Notes under the pieces: model-generated
What the model saw: only the letters and a program-made list of their open reading frames with translations
What the model was told of the DNA's origin: nothing
The model's database searches: none
Assembly: GCA_001769805.1 (NCBI GenBank)
Contig: MEPO01000017.1
Coordinates: 1-38,777, forward strand
Length of the DNA stretch: 38,777 nucleotides
Direction of reading: 5' to 3'
DNA from: Bdellovibrionales bacterium GWA1_52_35
GTDB taxonomy: Bacteria > Bdellovibrionota > UBA1018
Shown: positions 24,488 to 32,949 of the stretch, piece after piece
Numbering within the stretch: position 1 is the first letter of the stretch
Layout: each line of letters begins with the position of its first letter
Translations under genes and position numbers: made by a program

Positions 24488-26905
24488 GTGAACTTTGAGC
24501 AATGGTTTGAATCGCAATTTACGACTCGTGTACCGGCTAGCGGTATCGAGGCGGTCCTGCGCCTGGCAGCCGAAGGCGCAACCGTTCCATTTATCGCCCG
24601 CTATCGCAAGGAACAGACGGGCAACCTGGATGAGGTTGCCGTTCAGGCAATCCTTGATCAGAAGGAGCGTTGGGATACGCTGCTGCGGCGGCAGACGTTT
24701 GTTGTAGGCGAAATCGAGCACCAAAAGAAGCTGACTCCTGAACTCAAAGAAAAAATCCTGACCACCTTTGATCCCGCCGCACTGGAAGACCTTTACCTTC
24801 CATATAAGCAGAAGCGTAAAACCAAAGCTGCGCTTGCCAAAGAGGCAGGTCTTGAACCCTTGGCGGATTGGATCTGGAACTGTGGTCACGGCACGGAAAC
24901 CCCGCAGCCTGGCCAAACTCTGGAAATCTGGGCTTTCACTTTCCGCAACGAGGAGAAGGGTTACCCTGATGCCATCAAGTCGATTGAAGGCGCCCAGGAT
25001 ATCCTTATCGAGCGTCTTTCCGAGATGCAGGACCTGCGACAATTGGTCCGCAAGAGAGTTTTTGAAAAAGGCGCCGTAAAATCCGCCAAAGGTGAAAAAG
25101 CAAAATCCGGCAGCAAGTTCGAAAATTACTTCAGTTTTCAGGAATCAATCGAGACGCTGCTTCAGCCCAAGAACTCGCATCGTTACCTGGCGATGCGACG
25201 TGGCTGGATGGAAGAAGAATTGATTCTGACCATAGGCAGTCCGAATGAAGATACCGCTTTTGAATCCGAGCTTCTTCAGGCCTTTGAAGCGGCCGCCTGC
25301 ACGGTGCACGATTCTCCTGGCGCCGCGGTTCTGATGAAGGCCGCGCGCCTGTCGTTCAAGGCTCATGTGCTTTCAAGCATTGAGAATGAAGTTCATAAAG
25401 CGCTGAAAGAAGTCGCTGATGAAGTCGCCATCCAGGTCTTCGCTGAGAACGTCCGCAAACTCCTGATGGCAGCACCGTTCGGCGCCAAAGGAGTGCTTGG
25501 TGTCGATCCCGGTATTCGGACCGGCTGTAAAATCGCTCTAGTCGATGACTCTGGAAAATATTTAGCCAGTACAGTCATGCACACGCAGACGGAAGGCGAA
25601 CGAAAGAAAGCCGCAACGATGCTGGCCGAAGTCGCCGGAAATGGTAAAATCCGGGCGATTGCAGTCGGGAATGGCACGGCGGGTCGGGAGACCGAAATTT
25701 TTATCCGAGGTGTTCTGAAGGAACTCGGACTCCAGCTTCCTGTTGTGATGGTGAATGAAGCAGGCGCAAGTGTGTACAGCGCGAGCGAGGTGGCTCGTGA
25801 GGAATTTCCGGATCTGGATTTGACAGTCAGAGGTGCGATTTCCATCGCCCGACGTTTACAGGACCCTTTGGCGGAACTCGTCAAGGTGGACCCCAAGAGC
25901 ATCGGCGTCGGTCAGTATCAGCACGATGTTTCGCAGCCGGCGCTGAAACGCAGTTTGGATTTCGTCGTGGATTCCTGCGTGAACGCGGTCGGCGTGAACG
26001 TGAATACGGCCTCAGAACATTTATTGGCGCATGTTTCTGGAATTGGTCCGGGCCTGGCCAAATCCCTGGTGGAGCATCGTTCCAGTAAGGGGCTTTTCAA
26101 ATCCCGGGAAGACTTGAAAGGAATTTCGCGCTTCAGTGGAAAAGCTTTTGAACAGGCGGCTGGATTTCTGCGAATTCCAGGTTCCGAGAACCCACTCGAC
26201 AACACTGGAGTGCATCCGGAGAGATACCCGTTTCTGGAAGCAGCGGCAGTCACGCTGGGCCGTAAAGTCAAAGAACTCCTCGGTCCTGGTGCGCAGCTGC
26301 TGAAGAAAGAAAAGAAGTTCGTCGAGGCAGTCGGGCAGTTCACCTTCGAAGACATCGTCAAGGAACTCGAGAAGCCGGGGCGCGATCCACGTGAAGAATT
26401 TGTGCCCTTCTCCTTTCGTGAGGATATCCACGAGGTCAAGGATCTGCAGCTCGGCATGAACTGCCCGGGGGTCGTGACGAACGTCACGAATTTCGGCGCT
26501 TTTGTGGACATCGGCGTGCATCAGGATGGGCTCGTTCATATTTCACAGCTGAGTGATCATTTCGTGAAAGATCCACGCGAAGTGGTGAACCCCGGTGATC
26601 GGGTGCAGGTCAGGGTTCTTGAGGTGAATTTTGAAAAGAATCAGATCGCGCTCACGATGAAGAGTGAAGCCCGGTCGGAGCGAGGCAGTGCCCGTCAAAG
26701 TCAAGCTCAGTCCAGGGATTTTGAACCCAGGCCGGTCCGCCGCGAACCTCTCAGGCCACAGGGCCCCTCGCCCGTGCAGCCTCAGGCCCGTCCCTTGCCA
26801 AAGCTCGTACCCAGTTCGAAACCCTCAAAGGTGAAGCCGAAGCAGGAATTTAAAAATAATCCGTTCGCGGCCCTTGCAAATATCAAGGTTGGACCGAAGA
26901 GTTGA
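24488..26905 (+). CDS. tex: Tex-like S1 RNA-binding protein
   Basis: 805 residues from the GTG at 24488, where the family-typical MNFEQWFES begins; an in-frame TTG at 24425 adds 21 residues unlike the family. Tex/Spt6-type proteins bind nucleic acid and affect transcription. In order: an N-terminal helical region (ARYRKEQTGNLDE), an RNase H-like YqgF domain (VLGVDPGIRTGCKIALVD, about 335-460), a helix-hairpin-helix part (VGVNVNTASEHLLAHVSGIGPGLAKSLVEHRS) and an S1 domain (about 655-730). The last 80 residues are a low-complexity Arg/Pro/Gln tail that ends FKNNPFAALANIKVGPKS. Its TGA overlaps the TTG start of hrpB by four bases. Confidence 0.93.
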   Translation: MNFEQWFESQFTTRVPASGIEAVLRLAAEGATVPFIARYRKEQTGNLDEVAVQAILDQKERWDTLLRRQTFVVGEIEHQKKLTPELKEKILTTFDPAALEDLYLPYKQKRKTKAALAKEAGLEPLADWIWNCGHGTETPQPGQTLEIWAFTFRNEEKGYPDAIKSIEGAQDILIERLSEMQDLRQLVRKRVFEKGAVKSAKGEKAKSGSKFENYFSFQESIETLLQPKNSHRYLAMRRGWMEEELILTIGSPNEDTAFESELLQAFEAAACTVHDSPGAAVLMKAARLSFKAHVLSSIENEVHKALKEVADEVAIQVFAENVRKLLMAAPFGAKGVLGVDPGIRTGCKIALVDDSGKYLASTVMHTQTEGERKKAATMLAEVAGNGKIRAIAVGNGTAGRETEIFIRGVLKELGLQLPVVMVNEAGASVYSASEVAREEFPDLDLTVRGAISIARRLQDPLAELVKVDPKSIGVGQYQHDVSQPALKRSLDFVVDSCVNAVGVNVNTASEHLLAHVSGIGPGLAKSLVEHRSSKGLFKSREDLKGISRFSGKAFEQAAGFLRIPGSENPLDNTGVHPERYPFLEAAAVTLGRKVKELLGPGAQLLKKEKKFVEAVGQFTFEDIVKELEKPGRDPREEFVPFSFREDIHEVKDLQLGMNCPGVVTNVTNFGAFVDIGVHQDGLVHISQLSDHFVKDPREVVNPGDRVQVRVLEVNFEKNQIALTMKSEARSERGSARQSQAQSRDFEPRPVRREPLRPQGPSPVQPQARPLPKLVPSSKPSKVKPKQEFKNNPFAALANIKVGPKS

Positions 26906-29511
26906 TTCAGGGTTTCGTTCCCACTCCCTTGCCAATTGATTCACATATTCCGGGAATCGTTGAGGCTCTGTCTGGCCGGGGGGCGCGCGGATTTAGTCTC
27001 GTGCTCCAGGCGTCGTCGGGTTCCGGCAAGACGACGCGGGTACCTCCTGCTTTACTTCGCGCGCCTTTTCGAACACCCGATCAGGAAATCTGGGTCCTCG
27101 AGCCTCGGAGACTGGCGGCGAAATGGGCCGCTCACCGGGTAGCCGAGGAACTGGGTGAGCGGGTGGGCGAGAGCGTTGGGTATCATTTTCGTTTTGAGAG
27201 CATGAGCGGACCGAATACCCGTTTGCGTTTTCTGACTGAGGGAATGTTGCTACGACGAGTTCTTTCGGACCCGAAGCTCAAAAAAGTCTGCTGTGTGGTG
27301 CTTGATGAATTTCATGAGCGGCATCTCCAGGGTGATACGGCCTTATCCTATCTGCGCCATCTGCAACTGACTGAACGCCCTGACCTGCGCCTTCTGGTCA
27401 TGTCCGCGACGCTCGACACGGAAGCCGTCGCCCGGTTTTTTTCGAACGTCTCAGAGCCCTGCCCGGTTTTTAATGTTGAAACCCGGCAGTTCCCGGTGGA
27501 AATCCAATACCTCTCTTCGGACCGTCCTTTGGAACACTTGGTTCACGAAGCCGTGAAGAGCATGCCTGAGCCGAAAGGGGCACTTGTTTTTTTGCCCGGT
27601 ATGTCTGAAATACTTCGTTGCCGGGATGCGCTCGCGGGCCTTGCGGCAGCCCGGGGTCTTCAGGTGCATGTTCTCCACGGCGATCTCAAGCGCGATGACC
27701 AGGACCGGGCAATCAGAAGCAAAGATCCCGGCAAAATCATTCTCTCCACAAATATTGCCGAGAGCTCCCTCACGATTGAGGGCATCACTACCGTGATCGA
27801 CAGCGGGCTTCATCGCCAGGCGAGTTATTCCTGGTGGTCGGGAATGCCTGCACTGCGCACCCGACCCATCAGTCGGGCTTCAGCCATTCAACGTGCCGGC
27901 CGGGCCGGCCGGACAGCTCCGGGAACATGTATTCGTCTCTATTCGCGAGGGGAGTTTGAATCACGTATTCCCTTTGAGATCCCCGAAATCCGACGAGCCG
28001 ATCTCGCAGAGACCGTTTTGGAGCTGAAGCTGCTGGAAATCCGCGAGCTTTCCGGATTTTCTTGGTTCGAGCCGCCTCCGGAGCAATCTCTTCAGGGTGC
28101 GATTCAGCTCCTGTATCGCCTCGGCGCACTGGAATCTCCTTCGTTGGACAGTGCGGTTTCACTTATAGGAAGGCGTCTGGGGAGAGTGTCGATTCACCCT
28201 CGTCTCGGACGATCCTTACTGGAGGCTGAAAAAAGCCGGATTCTGGCTGAAGCTGTAAATCTTTGCTCCTGGATTGCGGAAGGGGAATTGGAAACTTTGG
28301 ATGCCCTTGAAATACTGAGGCGGCCACTTCCCGAGCGGGTTAAGAATATGCGAAGACAGTTGCTCAGTGGCTTTGAGAGCCAGGCGCAAAATCACGGGAG
28401 ACCTGAAAAGCAACCTGACGAGCTTCTTGCTCGGGCGCTGCTCGCGGGATTTCCGGATCGCGTCTGTCGCAAGCGGAAGTTCGGAGCACAGGTGGCGCGC
28501 GGCAGGCAGGATGAGATCGAATTGACGTTTTCAGTCGGAGGCAGCTCGCGTGCCCAGGAGATTGGAGTCCTTGCCGAACACGAATATTTTGTTGTTTTGA
28601 ATGTTCAAGAGCGGCAATTCCAGGATCAGAACCGCAGTGAAACCAAAGTCCGCTCGGTCATCGCGATTGAGCCTGACTGGCTGCTGGAACTTTCCCCCAG
28701 TCTCATCAGTGAAACAGAGCAATTCTCCTGGGATGCTGCGAAAGGACAGGTTTGCCTGAGTCGCCGCTTGAATTATGACCAGCTCGTTCTTGATGAAGAG
28801 GTCACCTGGCCCGGTAATTTATCAGATGCATTGAGTGAAAGCAGCAGAAGAGCGGTTGCGGACGTGCTTTGGCGGGCGGTTTTCAAGACAGACCCGGAAA
28901 AGGGATCGGCCTGTACTCTTCATGACTGGGTCGAGATTCTCGGAAAGATCGCTCCCCGGGAGGAGATCGAAGGAATTTTCGCCCGACTCGTTCTTTACGG
29001 GAAGACAAAAGGAATCTCAGCTCTCACCGATCTGGAGCAGGGCAGAGGCATTCACGAAATCGCGGACCAGCTGGTGAGCGGAAAGGTCAGTGCCAGGCAG
29101 CTCAGTGACGTGGATTGGGTCACTGAGCTGGTGAGCGCCTGTGCGCTGAAGTTCGAACTTCCTTTGCTCCATTCAGAAATAGACCGTGGATTACCGCCTT
29201 CCTTCTCTTTGCCTTCAGGTCGCAAGCTTCGGATCCATTATGTGCTGGGTCAGAGCCCTTGGGCTGAATCGCGGCTGCAGGATTTCTTCGGGATGAGCCG
29301 GGGGCCTGTTCTTTTTGAAGGACGCATTCCGCTTACGCTTCATCTCCTTGCTCCGAATCATAGAGCAGTTCAGGTGACCACGGATTTAGCTGGGTTCTGG
29401 GAAAGGGGTTATCAGGAGCTGCGCAACCAACTTCAGCGGCGTTACCCAAGACATGCCTGGCCCGATGATCCCTTGCAGGCGGAGCCGCCTACTCCCCGTT
29501 CGCGTCGGTAA
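26902..29511 (+). CDS. hrpB: ATP-dependent helicase HrpB
   Basis: 869 residues from the TTG at 26902, which overlaps the end of tex; a TTG at 26929 is an alternative. A DEAH-type helicase: Walker A ASSGSGKTTRVP (about 37-48), motif II VLDEFHERH (DEFH, usual for HrpB), motif III MSATLDT, motif V STNIAESSLTIEG and motif VI QRAGRAGRTAPG. Helicase-associated and HrpB C-terminal domains follow (DDPLQAEPP near the end). HrpB family proteins act on RNA, possibly in ribosome or rRNA metabolism, but no exact role is settled. The last 23 bases overlap the opposing esterase gene. Confidence 0.92.
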   Translation: MIQGFVPTPLPIDSHIPGIVEALSGRGARGFSLVLQASSGSGKTTRVPPALLRAPFRTPDQEIWVLEPRRLAAKWAAHRVAEELGERVGESVGYHFRFESMSGPNTRLRFLTEGMLLRRVLSDPKLKKVCCVVLDEFHERHLQGDTALSYLRHLQLTERPDLRLLVMSATLDTEAVARFFSNVSEPCPVFNVETRQFPVEIQYLSSDRPLEHLVHEAVKSMPEPKGALVFLPGMSEILRCRDALAGLAAARGLQVHVLHGDLKRDDQDRAIRSKDPGKIILSTNIAESSLTIEGITTVIDSGLHRQASYSWWSGMPALRTRPISRASAIQRAGRAGRTAPGTCIRLYSRGEFESRIPFEIPEIRRADLAETVLELKLLEIRELSGFSWFEPPPEQSLQGAIQLLYRLGALESPSLDSAVSLIGRRLGRVSIHPRLGRSLLEAEKSRILAEAVNLCSWIAEGELETLDALEILRRPLPERVKNMRRQLLSGFESQAQNHGRPEKQPDELLARALLAGFPDRVCRKRKFGAQVARGRQDEIELTFSVGGSSRAQEIGVLAEHEYFVVLNVQERQFQDQNRSETKVRSVIAIEPDWLLELSPSLISETEQFSWDAAKGQVCLSRRLNYDQLVLDEEVTWPGNLSDALSESSRRAVADVLWRAVFKTDPEKGSACTLHDWVEILGKIAPREEIEGIFARLVLYGKTKGISALTDLEQGRGIHEIADQLVSGKVSARQLSDVDWVTELVSACALKFELPLLHSEIDRGLPPSFSLPSGRKLRIHYVLGQSPWAESRLQDFFGMSRGPVLFEGRIPLTLHLLAPNHRAVQVTTDLAGFWERGYQELRNQLQRRYPRHAWPDDPLQAEPPTPRSRR

Positions 29512-30583
29512 GTAGATAGCGGATGATCGTGGGCAGCTCATTTCGCCAGCTGATCCAATCGTGAACGGCAGGGTGTCTGGCGTAACGGTACTTCCATCCT
29601 TTCAGGTTCAGAAGTTGGCTGACGCGCTCATTTCCGTCTAGGAAGCGGTCATTTTCGTAAATACCGATATCGAGTGAGATGCGGAGTGCAGGGCTCTGGT
29701 ATGAGCCCAGGAGCTTTAAAACCTTATTGGCCTTGAGGAAGGCCCCTGATTGCGACCCCACCAGCTGAAACAGGTGAGGGCTTCTAAGCGCCAGATAAAG
29801 ACTGATGAGCCCACCCAATGAATCACCGATAAGAACTCTCTCCTGAGCGGTAGGGCTGAGCGCAAGTGCTTTCTCGACCTTTGGAATCATAGAATGAATG
29901 AAAAAGTCGACATAAAGTTCTGTGGTAGCTGTCAGGGAATATTCATCAATTCGGTCACGAGGTGGAACGAAAACACCAATCAATCTCGGAAGACCATCTC
30001 TTTCGGACAGGTTCGCCAGAATATTCGCTGCCGAGGCCTTCTCCAGATACTCCGTGCCATCCTGAAAATAGATTAAAACTGGATTTCTATTTTGCACCGA
30101 ATGCAAGCGAGCCGGTTCAACGATCGTGATCTCGCGACTGCGCCCTGCCCAATCCTCGATTCGCAGGATCTGCATTTCAGGTGGCGAAACACCGGGCTGT
30201 AGATCCAAAAGCGGATCCTCTTTGAACTCCGTCATTGTGAGCAGGGAATTAAAGCCTCCGAGCTGGTCCGGAACTTTCCTGGGATTAGACGGATCGAGCT
30301 GCCATTGTCCATCGACCACAAATTTATATTGAAGCTCATGCAACCAGGGGTGCTTCATTTGGATCCGATATTGACCCGGCGAGACTTCAGACATCTGAAA
30401 AGCCAGTGGATCCCAGTCTTTGAGAGTGCTCGCGACATAGACTTTTTGCCCTGAAATCCCAGTATGAAGACTAAAGTTCAAGGGCCGGAGTTCAGCCGCA
30501 ACGATAGTGCTGCTAAAATTGGCAAACAGGAATGCCAGGCTTAAGAAACAGCAGGCCCCAGGCCATTTGCGTGAATTCCTCAT
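29489..30583 (-). CDS. Exported esterase with CBM48-like N-terminal domain
   Basis: 364 residues from the ATG at 30583 (a TTG two codons earlier is less likely). A signal peptide (WPGACCFLSLAFLFANFSSTIVAAE) leads to an early-set domain (about 35-115, YVASTLKDWDP...QYKFVVDGQWQLDPSNPR), which looks like the CBM48/AMPK glycogen-binding type. The rest is an alpha/beta-hydrolase of the esterase D / Fes group: oxyanion strand PVLIYFQDGTEYL, nucleophile elbow RVLIGDSLGGLISL (Ser255), and a catalytic His in HPAVHDWISWRNELP (His341). The same domain order occurs in enterochelin esterases and in carbohydrate or feruloyl esterases. No siderophore genes are near, so the substrate is open. It lies 33 bases after the SelO-like gene. 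Confidence 0.85.
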   Translation of the reverse strand: MRNSRKWPGACCFLSLAFLFANFSSTIVAAELRPLNFSLHTGISGQKVYVASTLKDWDPLAFQMSEVSPGQYRIQMKHPWLHELQYKFVVDGQWQLDPSNPRKVPDQLGGFNSLLTMTEFKEDPLLDLQPGVSPPEMQILRIEDWAGRSREITIVEPARLHSVQNRNPVLIYFQDGTEYLEKASAANILANLSERDGLPRLIGVFVPPRDRIDEYSLTATTELYVDFFIHSMIPKVEKALALSPTAQERVLIGDSLGGLISLYLALRSPHLFQLVGSQSGAFLKANKVLKLLGSYQSPALRISLDIGIYENDRFLDGNERVSQLLNLKGWKYRYARHPAVHDWISWRNELPTIIRYLLTDANGE

Positions 30584-30616
30584 GGGCAAGGATACTGTTC
30601 AATGCCCCAGAAAATT

Positions 30617-32872
30617 TCAATTGATAACTTTAGAAAAGAAAGATCTTAACACTCCTGCGCATCCTGAAGTGGGTAGGGCGGATTTGAGGTTTTTAAGTGC
30701 AACAAAAGAGGAGAGACTGTTTTCGTCAGACGCAAGCTGATCCACATACTTCCGGAAGGCAGAGTTTTTAACATAAAGCTCTACAAAGTCTTTTTGGTGA
30801 AACTTGAACTCTGCGAGTGCATCTGCGGATATTTCTTCCATTGGATCGGAAAATTTTTGAAAAAGGTCTTTGAAGTACTTGGGGGTGTAAACGATCGATT
30901 TATTATCCAGGTCTTCAGTCAGATAAGAAATGGGACGATTGTAGCGATCGCGCAGTGCCCCGGGGCGGCGCTCAAAACTGGCAGGCAGGCCCAAACGCTC
31001 ATTGAATACAAGAGGCGGGCCACGGATTGTGAAGTCCGAAGCCAGCCAACGCGTCTCTCCTGCCTCTGTCCTGATAAAAGGAGAAAGCGCCACCCGCTCC
31101 CAAGTCACCGGGAAGTGTTCATTCCGAAGAACGATTTTGAAGTATTCCCCGGCTCGAGTGGATACAGTCTTGGCCTCAAGATCTTTTGATGTCTTCCAGC
31201 CATCAGTTGAGACCCGGAAATAAAATTTTTCATTCTTTGCTGCACCTGCAAGCTCCGGGTGAGTAAAAAGCCGGGTGAGCCCCTGTGAGTCAGTATTGGA
31301 ACGGATAAAGAGTTCCGTCGCGTGTGAATGTGCATGAGCAATAATACCAGCATCTGCACCAGCCGTAGTGCCGAAGCGGGAATTCAAAACAGTGTTTTCG
31401 ATGAACTCCTGAATGGCGGCTGGTTGAAGATCCTGTGCAAATTTGTCGGCTACTGTTCCTGCACCTGAGAAAAGATTGGGCCGGACAATGTCGGTGATTT
31501 CCCGATTTTTAAAATGAGCAACCTCCCTGACCTGTTTTGCATAATTGGGAAAAAGCTTGTCAATCCTGTTGGCCTGCCGAATAGCCTCCAATACATCATG
31601 AATCTGTTCCAGAAAGGGTTTCAGAGCGTTTTTGGACGATTCAGTGACGTCAGGGGTATTGCGGATCAATCGTTCGAATTGAGTTTTTACAAAAACATCC
31701 CGAGTCTGCTTCTGGGCATAAAAATCGCCAGCCAGATCCCGGAAGAATTCATGCAGTTTCAGCTCTCCTACCAGGTTGTCTCGGGGTACATGCTCAAAAT
31801 CCAGAAGGACCCGCGAAGGATCACTATAAATCACTGCCTGAAAAGCATTGCCCATTTTGAGGAAACGATCCGCAGTTTCGATCGTACTCAGTCCCAGAGC
31901 TTGAATATGCGCTTCGGGAATTCCGAGCTGTAAAAAAAGATTTTCGCCCAGCTTTCTTGAGAGCAGCTTTTCATCAATATAGTACCGGCCTTCAAGCAGA
32001 AAAGACTCGTTTTGCGAGGACTGGATCGGAGCAAAGCCACACGTATGGGTCATGCAGCCGAAGTCGACGAATTCACCGTGAGCGCCCATATTCGCCCTGT
32101 TAACGAAATCACCCTTCATGAGCCGGGTGGAGTTTGCGTGGGCGATCGCATCGGCGATCAGACTCTTTTTTTTGATTTCATCCTGGTCAAACCGCCGCAA
32201 GGGAGCTCGTACGATCAAGGCAAGGGGGACTTTGCGTCCGTCCTCGTATCGCATCATTCTGTTGGTATAAAAAATCGCCAGTACGCGACTCGAGCCAGTC
32301 TTGGTTTCCGCATCCGCGACCCGGGCCATCACGGCTTCCTTGATGGCTTCCTCGAGGGTCGCTGAGCCGTCCTTGTGACTTGAGAAGATCACTTCAGGCG
32401 GAGAGATCACCCCTTTAGTCTTACCAGCCCCGGTTTTCCCGACGCCTTTGATGTTGACCCACGAATCGTTCCCGACGGGGATATAAGCAGCGCGACCGGA
32501 GCCACCGAAGGGATCGCTTTCCACAAACATGTAAGGGGTTCCCGAAAAATCGTAATTGGTGCGGAGGTTCGATGTTTTCAGACCGGTTTTTGCCGCTTTC
32601 ACCTCAAAAGCGAGCTTTTTTCCAATCGCCTTTTCAAATTCGGTTTGTCCAACCCTGCCTGGCGGTACTTTGATTCCGAGTTCATCAGCAAGTGCTTGAT
32701 CCCAGTATACAAGTTTCGGATCTTTGACCGGTTTCGCTTCGAGGGTTTGAACAATTGTAACGAAATCAGGACCCGCAGCCAGAGAGAGGGGGGGGGCTGC
32801 CCAAGGAGAGAGTCCAGAAGCGAGCGCAATGAGCGCAAGAAATGAGTTCATCTTGAATCGGTGAGCAGACAT
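30617..32872 (-). CDS. Exported SelO-like (YdiU) protein, predicted pseudokinase AMPylator
   Basis: 751 residues from 32872 (a Met at 32851 also possible). A signal peptide (FLALIALASGLSPWAAPPLSLAAG) precedes a domain that I match to SelO by spacing of active-site residues: GGSGRAAYIPV strand, Lys142 in VNIKGVGKT, Glu179 in DGSATLEEAIKEAV, Arg222 with Arg226/227 in IVRAPLRR, Asn261 in NMGAHGEFVDFG and Asp270 of its DFG. The same elements occur in E. coli YdiU (LKGAG, DGRAVLRSSIRE, VLTRVA, NMSILGLTIDYG) at near-identical distances. SelO transfers AMP to Ser/Thr/Tyr. The C-terminal 350 residues are not recognised and may hold an extra domain. SelO proteins are normally cytosolic or mitochondrial; export is odd. 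It sits between the protease-barrel gene and the esterase. Confidence 0.6.
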   Translation of the reverse strand: MSAHRFKMNSFLALIALASGLSPWAAPPLSLAAGPDFVTIVQTLEAKPVKDPKLVYWDQALADELGIKVPPGRVGQTEFEKAIGKKLAFEVKAAKTGLKTSNLRTNYDFSGTPYMFVESDPFGGSGRAAYIPVGNDSWVNIKGVGKTGAGKTKGVISPPEVIFSSHKDGSATLEEAIKEAVMARVADAETKTGSSRVLAIFYTNRMMRYEDGRKVPLALIVRAPLRRFDQDEIKKKSLIADAIAHANSTRLMKGDFVNRANMGAHGEFVDFGCMTHTCGFAPIQSSQNESFLLEGRYYIDEKLLSRKLGENLFLQLGIPEAHIQALGLSTIETADRFLKMGNAFQAVIYSDPSRVLLDFEHVPRDNLVGELKLHEFFRDLAGDFYAQKQTRDVFVKTQFERLIRNTPDVTESSKNALKPFLEQIHDVLEAIRQANRIDKLFPNYAKQVREVAHFKNREITDIVRPNLFSGAGTVADKFAQDLQPAAIQEFIENTVLNSRFGTTAGADAGIIAHAHSHATELFIRSNTDSQGLTRLFTHPELAGAAKNEKFYFRVSTDGWKTSKDLEAKTVSTRAGEYFKIVLRNEHFPVTWERVALSPFIRTEAGETRWLASDFTIRGPPLVFNERLGLPASFERRPGALRDRYNRPISYLTEDLDNKSIVYTPKYFKDLFQKFSDPMEEISADALAEFKFHQKDFVELYVKNSAFRKYVDQLASDENSLSSFVALKNLKSALPTSGCAGVLRSFFSKVIN

Positions 32873-32908
32873 ATCAGTATCTGATCGGTCATTAGGTGCC
32901 CCGGCTTG

Positions 32909-32933
32909 AAGACTTATTTATATCGTAAGTCTT
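32909..32933. promoter_or_regulatory. Inverted repeat over a possible -10 box
   Basis: AAGACTTA-N9-TAAGTCTT is a perfect 8-bp inverted repeat in the gap between the protease-barrel gene and the SelO-like gene. On the minus strand the centre contains TATAAA, a possible -10. A bound regulator would block or modify the SelO-like gene's own promoter. No T-run follows on the minus strand, so a terminator is unlikely. Confidence 0.4.
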
Positions 32934-32949
32934 TGAACTTAATGGCGAA

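Noticed and set aside
29478..29489. GGCGGAGCCGCC hairpin at the hrpB/esterase junction as a terminator
   Set aside because: No T-run follows on either strand.
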